Below are positions 60,874 to 64,000 of a DNA stretch of 64,000 nt, in pieces; the stretch's first letter is position 1, and every line of letters starts with the position of its first letter. The DNA lies in contig JAVTVJ010000011.1 in the NCBI GenBank assembly GCA_034509425.1, positions 7,013,501-7,077,500 on the forward strand. The letters run 5' to 3'. This DNA comes from Eopsaltria australis. Its lineage: Eukaryota; Chordata; Aves; Passeriformes; Petroicidae. Both the position numbers and the translations under genes were made by a program. Under the pieces are notes generated by a model. That model did no database searches. It was not told where the DNA came from and saw nothing but the letters and a program-made list of their open reading frames with translations.

Positions 60874-63644
60874 CTACAATATAAGGTTTAAAATTCTCAG
60901 CCCCTACAAGCCTTGCAAAAAATAATCTCTGCAAAAATAAGCTCAATTAATTTGGACAACCCAGGCCAAAGAAAAGAAAAAGATCCTGTGAGCTGTTAGT
61001 CCGTTAAATGAGCACTACTCTAATGCATTTGTCTTGTATAAAGCAGAGAAAAACAGAAGGAACACTATCTGCTTGTGATAAATAGACCTTTTTTCTTTTC
61101 TATATTAAGCTTTTCTATACAACAGTGGAGTTTTATTTTGTTCCTTTTTAATCAAATAATTAATGTCGATAGTTGGTCAAAGGAATTAAAAGTCTCCTAG
61201 AGTGCAAAGTGGATGATTGGCTTCTTTATTCTTGAAGGTTTCATCAGGCTGCCTTCTAATTTCTAAGACCAAAATTTGCAGGAAACCTGTATTCAATAAT
61301 TCATGTTTAAAATTTTAATAAACTCTTTACATTGCATGAACAGTGTGTGTATGTGGGTGCTACAGAAATGACCAATCCTTATCATTCAATACTGAGATTA
61401 GCTTTCCCCCTTCCAGCATCAACTCTGAACCACATTTTCTAAAAAGCACTTCAGTTCACACGATACAGATTTTCTCCAGTTCTCTCACTCTGTTCTTAGA
61501 CTAATAAGGTATGACTTTTCAAACTTTTTCTTCATCTCATTCTTTAAGTAGCCAGAAATATGCATACATGTGGGTGTGAGGTGTGTTAATGCAACATACA
61601 TATTACTATATAGGTAAAATACTGATTTTGCTGGATAAATGACGCTACTTCTTTTACTACGAAATAATTTCAATGTAAGTGACCACAAGAAAAGAAGAGG
61701 TTGCAAGATATTATCTGTCAGAACATAATGTCTTTCACAAATGAAGAGAATAATTATCAGAAACCACTTGTTACGAACAGTAATTTCATTTTCCTAAACT
61801 CAAACCCTACAGAACTCAGCTCACTGAAAAGTAAAACAGCTGCCAAAAAAGCAGTATGGGTGAAAACAGAATTTGTTCTCACTGTCAGAGGCAAATGTAT
61901 ACAAAATGGTAAAATGAAAACTTTATTTTAAAATGTAGGTGACACAGATCTGTCTGACATGAAAGGTATGACTGGGCAAAGAAAAGGTTAGCTGATCAGA
62001 TTGACATGGCTAGAAAGGTCTGGAAACTGCAGATTCCACAGGTCCCTACTGCTACTTTACCCAAAGCACGTGGAATGACTATATTTATGTAGGAAGAGCA
62101 AGAAATTTGGTGAAGTCCTAGAAAGAGAGTGAGTTAGTCTAAAGTCATAATGGGAGGTGGACTTCTCTAGTGTGCGTAACACCCCCCTAGATATACATGA
62201 GTTGCACTGCTGTATCACTTTCTGGATGCTTGGAATTGAATTATCAGTTTTGCTGCAGATTTACAAGGCATCAAGTCAGCCTTAGGCTCCCTCCCTCTCC
62301 TCTCTTTTCCCTGTCCTCCCCAAATACTAATTTCACCTTTATTTTTGAAAATTATTTACATTACAAATTAAAAATAATGTAACCGAGATTATAGGAAAGC
62401 CACCAATTCAAATTTTAACTTTCACGAATAATGATATATTTTGGATTCTTCTCATTTTAGGACTTCCTTGTGTGTATTCACATATTTCTATTTCAAACAG
62501 AGGTAAGAGATTGCATGGACACTGACAGATCATTGAAGGAGAAGAGGTTCTTTCATGATAAGCCAACATAGCCCTAGGCCAATTTTGGACATTATTTGGC
62601 AAGCATTACTGTATTAGGAAAGCAATTTTTCAAGGTTGACATGCACAAAGTGCAGTGTGTATTATATAGCTATTAAAAAGTAGCATTAACATAAGACTGA
62701 ATATATCTTTGTCCATGTAATTATCTACTCAATTCAGTATGCCCACAGAACATTTACACACCACTAAAAATACATAAACTCTAGTAAGAAGAATCTCTAC
62801 TGTACCACTGTCAAGGTAGGCTGCACTTCCCATTCTTTCTTAAAACCACATCCAGTAATATTATTCAAAAATGTAACTAACCAAGCTTGGGACTCCTGCA
62901 TTCATATCTACAAAAATTATGAAAAAGCAATCAGAAATTTCATGGACAGTATACTTATTAATATGATCTGTTTTATTAGGTCCCAGTGAAAACATCTTAT
63001 TAGTTCAACAATTAAATGATTCAGAAACCATCCACACTATCTTTGCCTTTTAACAGTTCCAATCAGTAGCAGATCTAGGTGTAATCAACAGCAGCAGGGG
63101 GCTTTAGGAAGCAAAACAAAACAAAAACAGTAGGGATCTTTACTAGTTTACAGTAATTTGTACAAGGAGATGTTACATGTTACTGCAAGTTAGCCAAAGA
63201 TATGGGAAAGCTACAGGAAAAATCTCTGTTATCTACAACTAATATTTCAATACAGCAACATCAATATAATAAGTTTTTTTTAAAAATTGAGTATTTAAAG
63301 CTTACTGAATTTCCTTTCTGATCTATAAGTTCTTTATCTCTTTTTTTTTACCCCCTCCATTTTACATTTTCTGTAACAAGATCAATATTTGGGTTACCAT
63401 GTATTCAGAATCCAGGGATGTCACCCCTTAAATTTGTGAGTGGGCTGCACGAGTGATATAAAGTCCCTCTTCTGTAGGAGTTGAGCACATGGTCTAAACA
63501 GCACTTTTAGCCCCTGCTATGCATGGTAGCGAAACTATATTTCCCATATGTTAGTGCTGACAGGCTGACTGATATAAATTCAACTCAAAGAAACTTACAT
63601 ACAAGTTATTTTTATGCTTTTTAATCCTTTTCCTCTATTAACAG
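60874..63644. other. Non-coding AT-rich sequence
   Basis: No feature recognised. Short frames at 61701-61931 (plus) and 62408-62602 (minus) are unsupported. Confidence 0.5.
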
Positions 63645-63787
63645 TGTCCCAGATATAAGAGAGGAATACATTAAAGAGAAATTGATAAGTGGTGCAATAA
63701 TTTATGCACCCTTTGAGTGCTAGGACATCTGCATAAAACGAGGCCATCGCCTTTTTGATGTCAAGGATCTTGGGATAGTTCCAAATT
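63645..63787 (+). other. Exon-like block with one in-frame stop (143 nt)
   Basis: On the plus strand a very good pyrimidine tract (TAATCCTTTTCCTCTATTAACAG ends at 63644) precedes, and a consensus donor GTAAGTATTT follows, the block. One frame reads VPDIREEYIKEKLISGAIIY then APFEC, a TAG, and continues DICIKRGHRLFDVKDLGIVP in the same frame past the donor. One stop in about 58 codons is fewer than expected for AT-rich DNA. It may be a decayed coding exon, a lncRNA exon or a conserved non-coding element. No protein was recognised. Confidence 0.3.
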
Positions 63788-64000
63788 GTAAGTATTTAAA
63801 TCCTAAGCTCTTAAATTCCCATTGATTTTATCACAAGCGCGAAGAGATAAGCATGCATCTATCTTTCTGAATCTGCCCTTGTTAACATCTCTGAAAAAAA
63901 ATGTATCCAGCCACAGCCACACAGCACTCCTAAAGGACAAACAGTGAACATCTTACGGTGAAAGCCCATGCTGCCACATCTGTAACAGTCCTCCTAATTC

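Overview
This is vertebrate nuclear DNA, almost certainly from a bird. It is AT-rich, has no operon-like packing and few long ORFs, and carries several chicken-repeat-1 (CR1) LINE fragments recognisable by sequence. It also carries two solo LTRs that resemble avian ERVL LTRs as I remember them. The LTR at 2.0-3.1 kb is of a type I associate with neoavian genomes, songbirds especially; I could not check that against a library.

Layout. 0-12.7 kb is intronic or intergenic sequence with one well-delimited solo LTR (2010-3071, 5-bp target duplication), a CR1 tail in antisense (about 6.1-6.6 kb) and a GC-richer island at 11.5 kb. At 12.7 kb and 41.3 kb, on the minus strand, lie the two best protein-coding exon candidates. 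Both have clear acceptor and donor sites, both are open, and their phases join (phase 1 to phase 1). They would encode about 66 residues of a polar, acidic, probably disordered segment of a protein I do not recognise. If they belong to one gene, about 28.5 kb here is a single intron of it. A 27-nt microexon candidate (53.5 kb), a 34-nt one (8.9 kb) and a possible 5' exon (60.8 kb) lie on the same strand, but their membership is inference.

A compact CpG island (about 19.86-20.18 kb) sits alone in AT-rich sequence inside that putative intron. It carries an 11-bp GC minisatellite with G-quadruplex potential and a CTCF-like site. It is the best promoter candidate: an alternative first exon, or an antisense/lncRNA start.

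The rest is non-coding: decayed CR1 pieces, simple repeats, a second solo LTR (about 41.97-42.45 kb) and several stretches whose texture suggests conserved regulatory elements (18.2, 28.5, 33.5, 37.3, 59.2 and 63.7 kb). No tRNA, rRNA, CRISPR array or bacterial or phage feature was seen. Most ORFs of 60-190 codons here look like chance. I found no sure new biological system; the CpG-island minisatellite and the microexon candidates are the most worth checking.
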